Shown here: in pieces, positions 1-10,400 of the stretch
Numbering within the stretch: position 1 is the first letter of the stretch
Layout: every line of letters begins with the position of its first letter
From: Chelonoidis abingdonii
Lineage: Eukaryota > Chordata > Testudines > Testudinidae
NCBI RefSeq assembly: GCF_003597395.2
Contig: NC_133770.1
Coordinates: 4,515,326-4,579,325, forward strand
DNA length: 64,000 nt
Direction of reading: 5' to 3'
The notes under the pieces: model-generated
Told to the model about the DNA's origin: nothing
Database searches by the model: none
Seen by the model: the letters and a program-made list of their open reading frames with translations, nothing else
Translations under genes and position numbers: made by a program

Positions 1-351
1 TGTAACCAGGCACACACACAAAGTTTACTGTCTATAAGCTATGTTATTCAGCAACCATCCAAATATCTACTTGCCATCCAAAGCAATGCAACCAGTTAAT
101 TCTCAGCTGTGTGAAGAGGTTTCGAAATGAGCTTCAGACTGTCTTCACACTGAATAGGTCTTGAAGCATTTTATAAAGGTGGTGGCTGTCATTCTGACTT
201 CTCTCACTGGGGATACTGAGACAGACGAAACAGAAGCTAAGAACCAAATTTTGTAGTGTCCCCTATTTTTGGATGCCAAACTGGACAGTGAGGCCTGAAT
301 TTCAGAGGTGCGGAACACCTATAGCTTGTAGTGAGTTGGAACACTATATAT

Positions 352-470
352 AGAGAGAGATACCTATCTCATAGAGCTGGAAGGAACCTTGAAAGGTCAC
401 TGAGTCTAGTCCCCTGCCTTCACTAGTAGTACCAAGTACTATCCCTGACAATTTTTGTTTTTGGGCCCCA
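352..470 (-). mobile_element. CR1 LINE 3'-end fragment
   Basis: Antisense CR1 tail: the order CATAGAGCTGGAAGGAACCT, GGTCACTGAGTCTAGTCCCC, then TACTATCCCTGAC is the reverse complement of the usual CR1 3' terminus. The 3' boundary is uncertain. Confidence 0.6.
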
Positions 471-1954
471 GATCCCTAAATAGCACCCTCAAGGCTTGAA
501 CTGGTTTAACAGGCCAATGCTCAAACCACCGAGCTATTCCTCCCACCATAGTTACACACCTCTTCTGAAAATTGGGCCTTGGGTGGGTCTAATATAGGGC
601 ACCCAAAAGTAGTGAACTCTTTTTTTAAAATAAAACACATGCTTTTGTCAAGGAGTCTTGCAGATGTGAACAGAATATATGTCTCCTAGCTCAGAGCCCC
701 CTTTTCTAACCACTAAGTTCTCTCCAGTACTCAGCCAAAGTAACTGAGCTGGATGGTAAGGATTGCCATGGGCAGCGGGTGTGGGTAGGATTCTTCCCTC
801 ATCCATATCCAGACTGTGAAGCAAGTGTAGAAGCTGAGATACTTCATAAGCAGTATGCTATCCTAATGGCTGGAGTAGCCGCTGACCTTAACGTGAGTTT
901 ACAGTTCCCACCATCCATGGGAGTGAGGAGAAGAATCAAATGCACACAATGTAGTAGATGATCTTCTGCCTCCTCAACTACCATTGCAAATGTCATGTGA
1001 GGGCGACTTCTGCAGACCTGGGGTAACCTGCCCCTGCACAGCAAAACCACACAATTTCAGAATCCCCTTTACATCTGCAAATGAAAGGGCAGAATTTGCT
1101 CTTTTGACATATGAATTAGGACTGGGGAAAAAATAAAGCAACACTCTTCAATTCGTTTAGCTCTGATACTCTAATCCCATGTTGCCAGTTCTTGTGATTT
1201 TATTGCAATATTCGATTTCCTTAAAACCCCAGCTTCTGAAGTCAAATAATTACAAGAGAATCTCAGATTTTTTTTTTTTTAAGTTTGTGGAGAAGACACG
1301 ACCTGAGTGCACCCTAAAAGCTCAGAAACCAGAAGGGAATTTTTTTTTAAATCCTGTGATTTCTTGGGACCTTACTTATGATTCTCAAATGCTTACATAT
1401 GATTCTGGAAGGGGATTACATAAATACTTCTCATCTGCCAATTGGGATTTCACTGTCCTAGTTAATCATCTCTTGTGACCAATCTAAATAGACCATAAGA
1501 GATCAATTTGCCTATATTCTCTACAGTGAAATTTAGTTCAGGCTGGGACTAGCTTTGTTGTCATGAGAAAAATTGCAGATGACTTGGAAATTGCCCTGTA
1601 GCAAAACCTGAGCAGCATTTTCAGTTTATCAAGATTACAAAGCTCTAAGATGTCACATCAAACATCTTCATTACCCACCAACTGAAATGTGAAATACTTA
1701 GCACTTTTATAGCACTTTCCTTTTTCAAAGCACTGTGTAACCCTACTTCAACCTATCTTAGAAAATGAACCTTAGCAGCAAAGAACTCTCTCATGGTCTG
1801 AAAAGGCCAAGAGTCTCATACTTTTAAGTGAACAGAAATATATCAAGCTGTCTGCTCAATGCTTGTTGTGGAGAAAATCGCCCTCTGATGAAAGATCCTC
1901 AGTTAATTCTATTTTCCAAGGTATCATCGTTGTCCATGAATGTCACCATGGGTG

Positions 1955-2155
1955 GGGAGGCTTGCTCCCTGTCCCAACTCTTTGCCCCTTGGCCCTGCCC
2001 CCCACTCCACCCCCACTCTTCCTAGGCCCCACCCCAGCCTTCCCCCACCACTCCCCACATCCCTCCTCACCCCTCCAGCTGTCAAGAGATCCCTTGCCCA
2101 CTGCTCACCTCCTCACTCCTCCACCCACTCGCTTCCAACTAGTCAACAGCCCCTA
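1955..2155. repeat. C/T-rich low-complexity tract
   Basis: About 200 bp of strand-biased CCC/CCT/CAC sequence on the + strand. It creates overlapping proline- and serine-rich open frames that are not genes. Confidence 0.6.
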
Positions 2156-2264
2156 AGCTAGGGATCAGTTCTCTAGGCTTTTATGAGGCTGTAGAACATG
2201 GTTTGCAACCAAGGTCCTGTAGTGGCACTAAATCTTATGTAAAAAGGGGTCATATAAGGTGTCT

Positions 2265-3210
2265 AAGACCAGGTTATGGTTATGCTATCTATATGTATGT
2301 ATTCTTCTGTAGCTGAAGTTATGAGTATTGAATCTATACTGTCTGTATTTCAAATTTGTGCTGTTTTTGGAAATATTCCAGACAAGTTGGTATTAGCTCT
2401 GACTAGCCTGCTTGATGGCCCATTAAGGACCATCAGCTACACAATTAATCCATGGAAAGAAGGCAGATATACCTTGTAACTCAGCAAATATGCAGGGACT
2501 TGCCCATGTGACTCCAGACTCCATTTTGCTGTAATTTTCCACAGTAAGAACAAAGAGGTTCTTACATCTGAAAAAGCCTATATAAGGCTAATGCCTCATC
2601 TCCATCTTGTCTTCAATCCTGCTTCTTACCTCTGGAGGGACTTAGCTACAAGCTGAAGCTCTACACAAAGGACTGATGACCCATCCAGCTGGGGATGTAC
2701 TCAGAGACTTGATTTGAACCTGCAGTTTACTCCATCGCTGCTCAAGCCTGAACTAAGAACTTTGCCATTACTGTATGTAATTGATTCCATTTAACCAATT
2801 CTAGCTCTCATCTCTACCTTTTCCCCTTTATGAATAAACCTTTAGATTTTAGATTCTAAAAGACTGGCAACAGCATGATTTGTGGGTAAGCTCTGATGTG
2901 TATATTGACTTGGGTCTGGGGCTTGATTCTTTGGGATCAAGAGAACCTTTTCCTTTTATTGGGATGTTGGTTTTCATAACCATTCATCTCCAGGTCAAGT
3001 GGTGGTGATACTGGGAGACTGGAGTGTCTAAGGAAATTGCTTGTGTGACTTGTGGTTAGCCAGTGGGGTGAAACCGAAGTCATTTTTGTCTGGCTGGTTT
3101 GGTTTGCCTTAGAGGTAGAAAAACCCCAGCCTTAGGCTGTGACTGCCCTTTTTGAGCAATTGGTCCTGAATTGGCACTCTCAGTTGGGTCCTACCAGAAC
3201 CGCACTGTCA
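2265..3210 (+). mobile_element. LTR-like repeat (possible solo LTR of an endogenous retrovirus)
   Basis: A TATA box (TATATAAG at 2579-2586) is followed about 250 bp later by a polyadenylation signal (AATAAA at 2833-2838) and then by a long tail ending near CAGAACCGCA at about 3200. That promoter, short leader, poly(A) signal and U5-like order fits an LTR in sense orientation, and the sequence resembles a turtle LTR known from memory. No gag/pol/env coding sequence flanks it. Edges and target duplications were not resolved. Confidence 0.5.
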
Positions 3211-3674
3211 CAGAGGCTAATGGGCCCAGGCTGAGCTTCCTGGGCTCTATAGAAAATAAAGCAAGGAAAATCCCTCTGCTTGTCCAGAGGGCCATCAGCA
3301 GCCATATGGTGGGTTCAGAAAGCTCTCTGTCCCAGCTCTACTTCCCTCTGAGGTACACCTCCCACTGAGCCTGGATACCTGTTTGTTTTTTAAAAAATCC
3401 TTCTCCAGGTTCAGCAAGCCTCCCAGGTGCTCTGGGTTGCAGCTGATTGTGCCCAGAGGATCTCATTAACCCTGTCCTGATGGGGTGAAAACTTCTCCCA
3501 CCACAGAACTGTTCTAGTTGTTTTATTGTTATACTGATTTCTAGAGCATTGATCCATAAGTCATCTAGACACACTATTTACAAAGATAAGTACACAAAAC
3601 AAAGTTACTCAGTACTAAATAAATCATATGGGTTTCATATTGTATCCTGAAGTTCAGCAGCTTTGACCTCTAAC

Positions 3675-4391
3675 TACTCCTGGGGGAATTCTGCACCACT
3701 GCACAATTTTGCAAACATTAATGTTGTGCGCATAGAATTTCTTTTCCCCTCCCCCACAGAAATAGGCTGCAGAGATGCTGGCTGCCACTAGCGACCGCTG
3801 GACCCAGCAAAGCCCAGCTCACAAATAGAAAACTAGGCCTAGGAGAGGGGAGGGAACTAGAGGGTTCCCAGCAGCTGCAGTTCCCAGCACATCCTGAAGG
3901 AAGGAGGCGGCAGCACATAGGACATTGGGCTATTTCTCCCTCTAGATCCCAGAGATCTGTGGGGCAGAAGTATGAGTGTCGGGGCCGTGGTTGCCATCTG
4001 CGGGGGTAGGGAATGTAAGTATTTGGGATGGGGGGAACTGCAGCTGGGCTCTGGAGGGGAGATGGTGAGAGTGTCTGGGATGGGGGAGGCCTATGGCTGG
4101 GCTCTGGGGCGGAGGGGGTATGTGTGTTTGGCCCCCTGGTTGGGCTCTGAAAGGGAGGGGCAGAGAAACAGGAACTGGGTTGTTGTAGGGATTTCTTCAA
4201 CTCTCTACTCCTTGGGGAATTTTTGTGTGTGTATGTGTTTTTACATAGTTGCTGACAGGTATTTTGAAATAAATTATCAAAATTATTGAAACTGGAATGA
4301 TTATCTAGTGTTATTTTGACAAAATGTGCAGAATTTCAAAATATTAAGTGCCGAATTTTTTAATTTTTGGTGCAGAATTCCTCCAGGAGTA
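3675..4391. mobile_element. Inverted-repeat DNA transposon, non-autonomous, copy 1
   Basis: Bounded by terminal inverted repeats: left TACTCCTGGGGGAATTCTGC, right GCAGAATTCCTCCAGGAGTA (one mismatch). The last 150 bp is AT-rich and closely matches the end of the copy at 19239-20267. The interior (about 4000-4170) holds a G-rich array in which GGGCTCTG recurs. No transposase is encoded. Confidence 0.75.
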
Positions 4392-4905
4392 CTAGACAGA
4401 CTGTTAAGAACTGGTTCCACACACAAGGAGCCTGTCACTGAGAAAGACCTGCCCTCAGGAGGCAAACTCTGGCACAGGAATAGTGGGAGAGGCTAATGGA
4501 GTTTTTGATGTTTTTATGTTCCCATATACTGGGCCAGATCAGCCATCTGTGCAAATCAGAGCAGCATCTGTTGTTGCAACTGGGAACAGCAAGAATGAAG
4601 ATGAACTCTGGCCTTTTTTCCCCTACTGATAGTGATTGCGGTTGGGATGCATAGAACTGCTGTGCTGGTTCTATATCATCAGTGGATTTCCCCTCTATGA
4701 TAGGAAAATTAGCAGGTATCCGGTTAAGCTCAAACTACAGCCCCATTGAGCCGTGCAAAGTAAGTGAAGTCAGTAAGTGAAAAAGAGGGAGTCAGTTGGC
4801 TGTGGGGAAATACTAAAACAGATTGGACAAGGAACTAGAGACAGACTGGGACTGCTTGGGAAAGGAGCCAGGGAAGCAGTGTGCAAGGAGACTGAGACTG
4901 GATAA

Positions 4906-5040
4906 CTATTATTTGTATTACTGTAGTGCTTAGGTGCCATAGTCATGGATCAAGACCTCACTGTGCTAGGTGCTGTACAAACACAGCACAAAGATACAGT
5001 CCCTGCCCCAGTGAATTTACAATCTAAGCCAAGACAGGGA
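4906..5040 (+). repeat. Old interspersed repeat, L2/MIR-like
   Basis: Pattern ATTATTTGTATTACTGTAGT, CTGTGCTAGGTGCTGTACAA, then CAGTCCCTGCCCCAGTGAAT and ACAATCTAA. Related copies are at 24440-24615 and 39215-39330. It looks like an old amniote-wide LINE/SINE tail; the class is not certain. Confidence 0.5.
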
Positions 5041-5167
5041 TAAAGAGAAGCTGATGAAAGAATATAAGGAAACAGAAGGGATCAATATGAAGGGTTGGGC
5101 TCAGCTCCCCAGGAGCCTAGAGAGGGAGACTAGGACCAAGACAGGACTCTAGATGGGGAGGGTTCGG

Positions 5168-5464
5168 AGGGCTGGTCTACACTAAAGCTATACATCTACC
5201 TAAGTTACACTACCTCAGTTACATAAGTTATGTAACTGAAGTCAACGTAATTTAGGTCAATTTACAGTGGTGTCTACACTGCACTATGTCAACAGGAGAC
5301 GCTCTGCTGACAACTTACCTTCTGCCTCTCGGGGAGGTGGAGTACAGAAGTCGAGGGGAGAGTGCTCTGTCATTGACTTAGCTTGTCTTCACCAAACCCA
5401 CTAACTCCACACCACTGCATTGATCTCAGCAGTGCTGACTTAACCATAAGTAGAGACAAGCCCT
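5168..5464. mobile_element. MITE with 16-bp terminal inverted repeats
   Basis: Left end AGGGCTGGTCTACACT (5168-5183) and right end AGTAGAGACAAGCCCT (5449-5464) are inverted copies. Typical non-autonomous DNA transposon of turtles and crocodilians with a TAGTGTAGAC-type terminus; 297 bp, no coding capacity. Confidence 0.7.
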
Positions 5465-5465
5465 G

Positions 5466-6106
5466 AGTTCTACAGAAAATTCTTTCCTAGATATCTACCT
5501 GGTGGGTCTTGCCCACATGCTCCGGGCAAACTGATCACCATATTTGGGGTCAGAAAGGAAGGAAATTTTCCCTGGATCAGATTGGCAGAGACCCTAGCGT
5601 GCTTTGCCTTCTTCTGCAGCATGGTGCATAGGTCATATACAGGTTTAAACTAGCGTAAATGACAGATTCTCTGTAACTTGAAATCTAAGTTTAAACCATG
5701 ATTTAAGAATTTCAATAACTCAGCCAGAAGTTAGGGGTATGTTATGAGAGTGGGTGGCTGAGATTCTGTGGCCTGCAGTGTACAGGAGGGGTCAGACTAG
5801 ATGATCACAATGGTCCCAACTAACCTTAAAGCAGTGGTCCCCAAACTTTTTGGTCATGCCTCCCCCCCCCCTCCTTACCCAGTCCACAACCCCCCTGAGC
5901 TGTGGCCAGGAACATGGCAGGTGCTGCAGCTAGGACCACAGCCAGCGGCTGAAGCCAGGAGGAGGGCCGGAGTGGAGCTGGGGCCAGAGCAGGGCTGGGT
6001 GACACTCCCTCCCTGCCCCCTGCGACCCCCCCCAACATTCCTTGGCACCCCCTGGGGGGCATGCCCCATAGTTTGGGGACCACTGCCTTAAAGTCTATGA
6101 GCCTTG
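5466..6106 (+). mobile_element. CR1-family LINE 3' tail, split by a hAT element
   Basis: 3' untranslated tail with GGTGGGTCTTGCCCACATGC, CATATTTGGGGTCAG and TCTGTGGCCTGCAGTGTACA, ending AAAGTCTATGAG. The same tail occurs at about 59521-59880. It is interrupted at 5832-6085 by a hAT insertion. Confidence 0.65.
5832..6085. mobile_element. Non-autonomous hAT element with perfect 8-bp target duplication
   Basis: Terminal inverted repeats CAGTGGTCCCCAAACT (left) and AGTTTGGGGACCACTG (right), flanked by the exact 8-bp duplication CCTTAAAG at 5824-5831 and 6086-6093. The 254-bp GC-rich interior has no coding capacity. The 8-bp duplication and CAG-type ends define a hAT element. Confidence 0.9.
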
Positions 6107-6335
6107 AAGCCAGAAGTGGGGAAGAGAGAGCGCAGATGAGCAGCCAGGAGGGGGGACCTGGGAGGGAATATAGGGAGAGCGAAGCAGGACTCGGAGCTGG
6201 AGCAGGGCTGATTAGGCTGGCTGGACAAAGGGACTGGGCTTAGGGGATGGAGCCAGGAGATGGCAGGGACAGGAACAGTGATGGGCAGATGAGTCTGTGA
6301 CCACTGGGCCCTCTCCCCTCCTGCGTGTCAGCACC

Positions 6336-6455
6336 AGTAGGGTGCCCAGACAGCAAGTGTGAAAAAACGGGACAGGGAATGGGGGGGTGTAAGAGGCATC
6401 AATATAAGACAAACCCCCAAATATCAGGACCGTCCCCATAAAATCATGTCCTCGG
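6336..6455. repeat. Short inverted-end dispersed repeat
   Basis: Starts near AGGGTGCCCAGACAGC and ends near TCCTCGGGTCAGCCT, enclosing GTGAAAAAACGGGACAGG and AAATATCAGGACCGTCCCC. It resembles a common turtle MITE-like repeat; a related piece occurs at about 32650-32740. Confidence 0.5.
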
Positions 6456-6860
6456 GTCAGCCTAGCCCCCAGCTATGACTCAACCCCCAGGCAGGGCGTG
6501 TTCCCCCCAGGATAACAACCTTATACTGCTACCAGTCCCCTCAGCACAGGACGCAGCCGCCTGCGGGTGGAGCCGACGCTGTGACTGGCCGGCGCGGGCG
6601 ACCTCTGAGGGCAGCGGGACACAGCGTCGGGCTCCCCGGCTTGGCTAAGCAAGACACCGCGCTCACCCAAGGCGCGAGGCGGGAAACGGTTTCAGGGTAG
6701 CGGCCGATCCTCGTACGTTCCCGCCCATGGCGCGTGCGGAATGAGAACTGCAGCAGTTGGGCAGGGCGCAAGCACCTCCCGACACCGCAGGGAAGCGAGA
6801 ACGAGGCTGGGAATCTCAGCAACCGAACCTCAAGCCCCCTCCCCATCCCTGTCCAAATGG

Positions 6861-7232
6861 CACATGCGCAAAGCGCCCCATGAGTAGCTCGGATGAGTAG
6901 GCGCATGCGCAAAGGCGTAGCGCGACCTGTGCAGGGCGGTTGAGGTTTGACGCATGCGTGCACAGCAGGGTTGGGGGAGGGGCATGCGTTAAAAGTTAGA
7001 CTGGATCTTACAAGCGAGTGTGTATGGAAAGGGAGGGAGTGGGAAACTAGCGCATGCGCAGAGATAGCAGGCTTCTGGAGCGTGCGTGGAGCGCGGCCCA
7101 AGGTGCCGACGCAGAGGCGGTGGCGGCGCGGGGGGGTGGGGAACCGGCGCGTGCACGGCGGTGGCGGGGGCAGGGAGCGGTATTCCCGAGCATGCTCCAA
7201 GGGGCGGAGCGTACGGGGCTCGGCGCATGCGC
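6861..7232. promoter_or_regulatory. Cluster of NRF1-type binding motifs
   Basis: Copies of the NRF1 palindrome (consensus YGCGCAYGCGCR) are seen at 6861-6870 (CACATGCGCA), 6901-6911 (GCGCATGCGCA), 6951-6960 (CGCATGCGTG, weaker), 6981-6990 (GGCATGCGTT, weak), 7050-7060 (GCGCATGCGCA) and 7223-7232 (GCGCATGCGC). Three are essentially perfect. NRF1 is a known activator of housekeeping CpG-island promoters. Occupancy is inferred. Confidence 0.7.
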
Positions 7233-7289
7233 GGAGGGAGGCGAGTGGGAGGCGCAAGGCCGCGGTGGCGGCGCTCGGCGAGGGTAACA

Positions 7290-7466
7290 ATGGCAGCGGC
7301 AGTGACTGCAGGTGGCGGCCCCGGCCCCGGGGCGGCGGCGGGGCTGGCGGCACTGTCCGTATCGCGGCGGAAGGACGGCGGCCCCACGGGCAAGTTCTGG
7401 GAGAGCCCGGAGACGGTGTCCCAGCTGGAGGCGGTGCGGGTCTGGCTGGGGAAGCACTACAAGAAG
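7290..7466 (+). CDS. SMARCC1: SMARCC1 exon 1 (coding part)
   Basis: Encodes residues 1-59: a Gly/Ala/Pro-rich leader, then [20 protein letters not shown] and the start of the MarR-like fold ending at KHYKK. The ATG sits in a strong Kozak context (A at -3, G at +4) and matches the start used by vertebrate SMARCC1. The reading frame stays open upstream to an in-frame ATG at 7086, but that stretch is low-complexity GC-rich sequence inside the promoter, so 7290 is preferred. Donor is AAG|GTGCGG; phase 0. Confidence 0.93.
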
Positions 7467-10400
7467 GTGCGGCCCGGCCCGCGGGGACGGGGGAGCCGAG
7501 GGGCTGGCGGGGCGGGGGACTCCAGGGAAGCGCTGCAGAAAGGGGCGGCCCGCGGGGGAGGGGGGTCTAGGAAGTGGGGAGCTGCTGGGCCGGTGGTCCG
7601 GGGTCCGGCCCGCGGGGAGCTGAGTGAGCCGGGGAGGGGGCAGGGAATCGCTCCAGGAAGGGGCGGCCCGGCCCGAGGAGCTGAGGGGGCGGGTGGTCTG
7701 GGGAAGCGCTCCGGGAAGGGGTGGGCGGCGGGGCCTCGGGGCTGGCGTAGCCGGCGAAGCGCCCCAGGTAGTCCGGGAACGGTAACAAAGGGCCAGCCGC
7801 TCCTTTGGGTGGTGGGAACGGGATCCCGGCCCGGTTTACCGACCAGCGGGTTGGTAACGTGACTCTGCAGCGTTCGCCAGCGCCGGAGCATCCCGCTCCT
7901 CTCCCCAGGCGGTGGTGGCTTCGCCAGTCCTACCCCTGTGCCTTTCTCTCCGCTTCAGCCTGACTGAATCCACACTGAATAGAAGTATTAAACATCAGGT
8001 CGAGCCTAGTTTTCGCCGGTTGCACAACTTTAGAGGGAGCTCTCTTGATCTTAGTCTTAACTGTAGTTTCTTTGTGTGCAGCTGTTGGAATATATTATGT
8101 GTACTGGACTGTAAACTCTGTGACCTCTATACCACCAGCATCATGAGGTGCCAATCATGCTGAGCATGATTATCATATAACAGAGAGAAACTGTGGGGTT
8201 TTAAGTTAACTTTTATTTAAAACTACATTGCTGATGGTCTTTAGGTGCTTGTACAATCTGTGTTACTGCAGTGTCTGAGCACAATCTGTTTATCTTCAAA
8301 CACTCTTATGAGAGAGAAGGAGGTGAAGTGCTGTTATCCCATCTTACAGATGAGGATTGAGACTCAGAGAATGACTTACCCAAGACCTTGTAGAAAGTCT
8401 GTGGTAGAGTAGGGAATTAAACCCAGGTCTCCTGAGTCCCAGGCTAGTATCCCTAACTATCTGGACTATCCATCATTTCTGTAACATTATTAGGTTCAGG
8501 ACTCCATTGTCTAAATATAAAAACAAGAATTGAAAAATTTACCCAATGACCATTTGCATCCAAACTTGCACTGGTTTAACTAATGATGTTAAGTTAGTGT
8601 ATTTAAACCAGAGCAAAACCCCTTATGTACAATTTTTTCAGTTGAATGATTCATATTGATCTAAGTGAAGTAGATTCTTTATATATTTAAGCTAAACCAA
8701 AATAACCCACTTTTAAATCAAAATAAGATTGTCTGCGCTGGGTTTTGCTCTGTTTTAACAACATTGTTTTTAAACCGATTTGTAACTCCAGGGCAGCTTT
8801 TTGATTATATACTTGTGTGGCCAATACTCTCTCAAAGCCATGACTCTTGCAATTTAAATAAAAAAATACATGCTAAACTGTATTTAAAACATGCTAATCA
8901 AATTCTTATTTATTAAAGCTTAAAAAACTAAATTATATATCTCTTGCTTTTGTTATACTTTCCCCTTTCCTTGCTTGCTCCAGGTCTTTCCTATAATAGC
9001 ATGTGAAGTTATCACTTGTCCTGCATTATCTTATTCAGTGTCTTTTTTCTTTTTCACTCTATGTATTTCCACTCATGTTCTCTACCTTATTTTCTTTTTA
9101 AGTCTCTCCATATTATATTTCTCTAGTTTATCCCATCTTCTCCCTTTTCCCCTGCCACAATTCATGTGGGTCTTTGAAGCGTTACTAGATACTTAGTATC
9201 AGAGAACTAAACCTTCTAGCCAAAGTCCCAGATGAAAGTTGAGGAGCATTATCTGGAGCAAAGCCCAGATGAGAAGCCAGATATTTCCCCATTCTTCACC
9301 TAAACAGCTGGGGGGTGTTAGAAAACCTGCTGTTCCTGGCCTATGATGGGATTCCATCATTTATATCAACCCGAAGTCTAATTGGTTTCTATAAGCATGA
9401 GCTTCCTCCAGTATTTCTGGGTCTTGGAAGAAAGGAGTGTTCTTTCACTCTATTTCCCAAGATTTCCATCCCAGAGTCCCCGGCTAATGTGAGAGGAGAT
9501 TGTTTATCCACTGCTTTACCACTCCTAGCCTCAGTTTGAATTCTCCTTCCTAGGGAGTAGAATCAGTGCCTGCCCTCTTGCTGTTCAGAGCTTTCCACAA
9601 TCAAGGGTGTCAAGATGATGTTAACTCAGTTCTTGTTAATTTTGCTGCTGCGCATAGGATTCTGGATTGTAGCTGTGAAAATTGGCAAGGGCTTTTTCAC
9701 TGTGTTGTAGCTTGTTAAGGCTCTTAGCGTCAGGAAAGGCATTGGATCCATCATAGTGTAGCTTAATACAGAGCAATTCATTGGTTAAATGTGAAGATAA
9801 TTTTAACCATAATGGCCAGACACAATATTTTTCTTACATGAAAACTTAGGTTCTGCAAAGTTGATAGGACTTACCTGGAAAAGATATCTAATAATTTTTG
9901 ACAAGTGGCTTTTTTAAGCCCTCTATAAAAGAGATGAATAGTCTGTTTAAAAACTGGAAAAAAAAACAAACTTCTTCTCCATTTTGTTAAACAGGGAAAT
10001 TTATATAGTCAGATATCTTTAAATGTTAGTAAAACTAGAGCATCAGATATAAATGTTTATCCTTTGTAATAATAAGACTAATAGTGGTTTTCACAGGTTA
10101 CAGTTTTTATAGTGAACTATTTTAGTCTTACTGTATTAATGCCAAAACTTCCATTGACTTCAACTGGTGCAGAATAGTGTCCTTAATAAATTGAACAGTT
10201 TGTGTCTGGTTGAAAAACTTGTGGCCTGCATGATACGTGGATACTGTAGAATCCAGGCTTTTTAAAGAAAAATTAAGTTTCTAGCTTTCAATTAAGCAGG
10301 TAATTTTCCAACTGTGAATCAAATATAAATCAATGCAGTGTTGTCTGCAGACTCAGGAGGACAACCTGAAACTAACTCTAAGGGTGAATTCTCATTAGGA

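Larger units (their letters stand above)
1..6539. other. Upstream non-coding DNA
   Basis: AT-moderate DNA 5' of the CpG island, built largely of the repeats listed separately. No exon of another gene was recognised. The stretches 1-350, 560-1950, 3215-3670, 4395-4900 and 6110-6335 show nothing identifiable; open frames there are short and lack coding character. Confidence 0.6.
6540..7870 (+). promoter_or_regulatory. CpG-island promoter of SMARCC1
   Basis: GC-rich, CpG-dense segment starting abruptly after AT-richer repeat DNA at about 6540, spanning exon 1 and fading by about 7870. It contains several NRF1-type palindromes, many G-rich SP/KLF-type boxes (for example around 7131-7175 and 7201-7206) and no clear TATA box. 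This is the usual architecture of broadly expressed remodeller-subunit genes. The transcription start is inferred to lie between about 7060 and 7290. CpG islands can fire in both directions, but no divergent coding exon was recognised. Confidence 0.85.

Noticed and set aside
3718..4200. 160-codon minus-strand frame
   Set aside because: It lies in the G-rich interior of a DNA transposon; its Pro/Ser-rich composition is explained by the repeat.
6541..7290. First exon of a divergent neighbour gene (DHX30 is next to SMARCC1 in mammals)
   Set aside because: No start codon, splice donor or recognisable protein sequence on the minus strand supports it.
6541..7353. Long minus-strand frame (270 codons) through the CpG island
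   Set aside because: It is Pro/Arg/Ala-rich, overlaps exon 1 antisense, and has the composition expected of a random frame in GC-rich DNA. No homology recognised.
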